Positions 63,590 to 64,000 of a DNA stretch of 64,000 bases are shown here, piece after piece. The translations under genes and the position numbers were made by a program. Each line of letters begins with the position of its first letter. Position 1 is the first letter of the stretch. Source of the stretch: Winogradskyella vidalii (GTDB lineage Bacteria > Bacteroidota > Bacteroidia > Flavobacteriales > Flavobacteriaceae); the NCBI RefSeq assembly GCF_013403955.1, contig NZ_JABFDG010000001.1:1528406-1592405 (forward strand). The letters are read 5' to 3'. A model generated the notes under the pieces. The model had not been told where the DNA came from. It was given only the letters and a program-made list of their open reading frames with translations, and ran no database searches.

Positions 63590-63727
63590 ACACAACGTGT
63601 TTGTGTATGATTTCGTTGCGTGTTTCAAGCAACTAATTTAGTAAATAATTAAGACAAAGAAAGTCCGTGAGGACTTTCGCAAGTAGGTAATAAGCCATCA
63701 ATAAATTATATACGGCTTAAGTTAGCA
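63590..63727. repeat. Hairpin-bearing intergenic repeat (copy C)
   Basis: Begins CACAACGTG, has TTGCGTGTTTCAAGCAACTAA, the hairpin GAAAGTCC-GTGA-GGACTTTC followed by GCAAGTAGG, then AAATTATATACGGCTTAAGTTAGC. Block order equals copy B at 57874. Confidence 0.65.
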
Positions 63728-63771
63728 ATTAAATAAAAACACTAAATTAAGATTTATAAATTAGAAAGCAC

Positions 63772-63939
63772 AAAAGAGAGGAGTAAGGTTATTATATACG
63801 CAGAGACTTCAGATCTCGTCAACATTGAAAATCCCCTCTCTTTTCTACACAGATTTCGTACAGTTCTATGAGGCTTTAAGACCTCGATTTTAAGTCGTTG
63901 AAACTCGCGTAGATTGTCCTTTGAAAAAAACATTTCTTA
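63772..63939 (+). ncRNA. Candidate IS110 bridge RNA region
   Basis: Lies between the repeat and the IS110-type start codon. AAAAGAGAGG (63772-63781) pairs with CCTCTCTTTT (63835-63844), enclosing an internal loop with the small hairpin GAGA/TCTC (63803-63817). A second hairpin GAGG/CCTC follows at 63870-63885, then CGA/TCG pairing. IS110-group elements encode a bridge RNA with two guide loops upstream of the recombinase. Structure by eye only. Confidence 0.45.
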
Positions 63940-64000
63940 TGAATAAAGATATTAAATATTTTGGAATAGACATTAGCCATTTGGTTTTTGATGTCACAGA
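63940..64000 (+). CDS. IS110-family transposase (3' truncated by window end)
   Basis: The first 20 codons read MNKDIKYFGIDISHLVFDVT, the IS110-family RuvC-like DEDD start in which the Asp of GIDIS is the first catalytic residue. The reading frame is open to the window edge. It is preceded by a structured noncoding segment, as in intact elements. Confidence 0.65.

Noticed and set aside
1..64000. CRISPR array
   Set aside because: No series of regularly spaced direct repeats was found; the only short tandem repeats are 11-bp pairs.

Overview
The window looks like the chromosome of a marine-type member of the Flavobacteriaceae (Bacteroidota). The basis is AT-rich DNA, TAnnTTTG-type -7 promoter boxes, a SusC/SusD pair with an ECF sigma/FecR switch, a divergent clpC-gyrA arrangement, and many lipoproteins and TlpA-type thioredoxins. 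The genus cannot be fixed from the sequence alone.

Bases 1-29,600 are ordinary core genome: the end of a PepSY/flavodoxin reductase, guaB, an SDR reductase, an AraC regulator, a two-gene thioredoxin-lipoprotein operon, the threonine operon thrA-thrB-thrC with a newly recognised Thr/Ile-rich leader peptide, NAD(P)H-hydrate repair, hutH, clpC, gyrA with a TPR protein, an NlpC/P60 hydrolase, a thiolase, a 7TM-HD phosphohydrolase and a DTW-domain tRNA modification enzyme.

At 29.6 kb the 3' half of a tRNA-Arg(UCU) lies next to a tyrosine integrase. About 1.4 kb of this unit, with only a few differences, returns as a direct repeat at 55.0 kb (offset 25,384 bp). The segment between reads as an accreted genomic island with two cargo blocks. 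One is a Leloir galactose cluster: galT, galK, SSS symporter, galM and GntR regulator on the minus strand, divergent from galE-lacI, with a palindromic operator between. The other is a trans-envelope regulated SusCD locus: ECF sigma, FecR, SusC with STN domain, SusD, YdcF-like lipoprotein, PKD/PQQ-propeller lipoprotein, DUF6528-like propeller, glycerophosphodiester phosphodiesterase and a GlpT/UhpT-type transporter. The second block looks like a system for capturing, cleaving and importing a phosphodiester-containing substrate. Decayed genes (a formylglycine-generating-enzyme-like gene, an SSS transporter N-terminus and others) lie between the blocks.

Bases 56.5-64 kb are a plastic region. 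It holds two decayed IS3-family copies in the same orientation, a methyltransferase flanked by hairpin-bearing intergenic repeats, an orphan gene, tRNA-Leu(UAG) with an 11-bp tandem repeat suggesting a former integration site, an aldo/keto reductase-NmrA pair divergent from an HxlR regulator, and the start of an IS110-family element with an upstream segment that folds like a bridge RNA.
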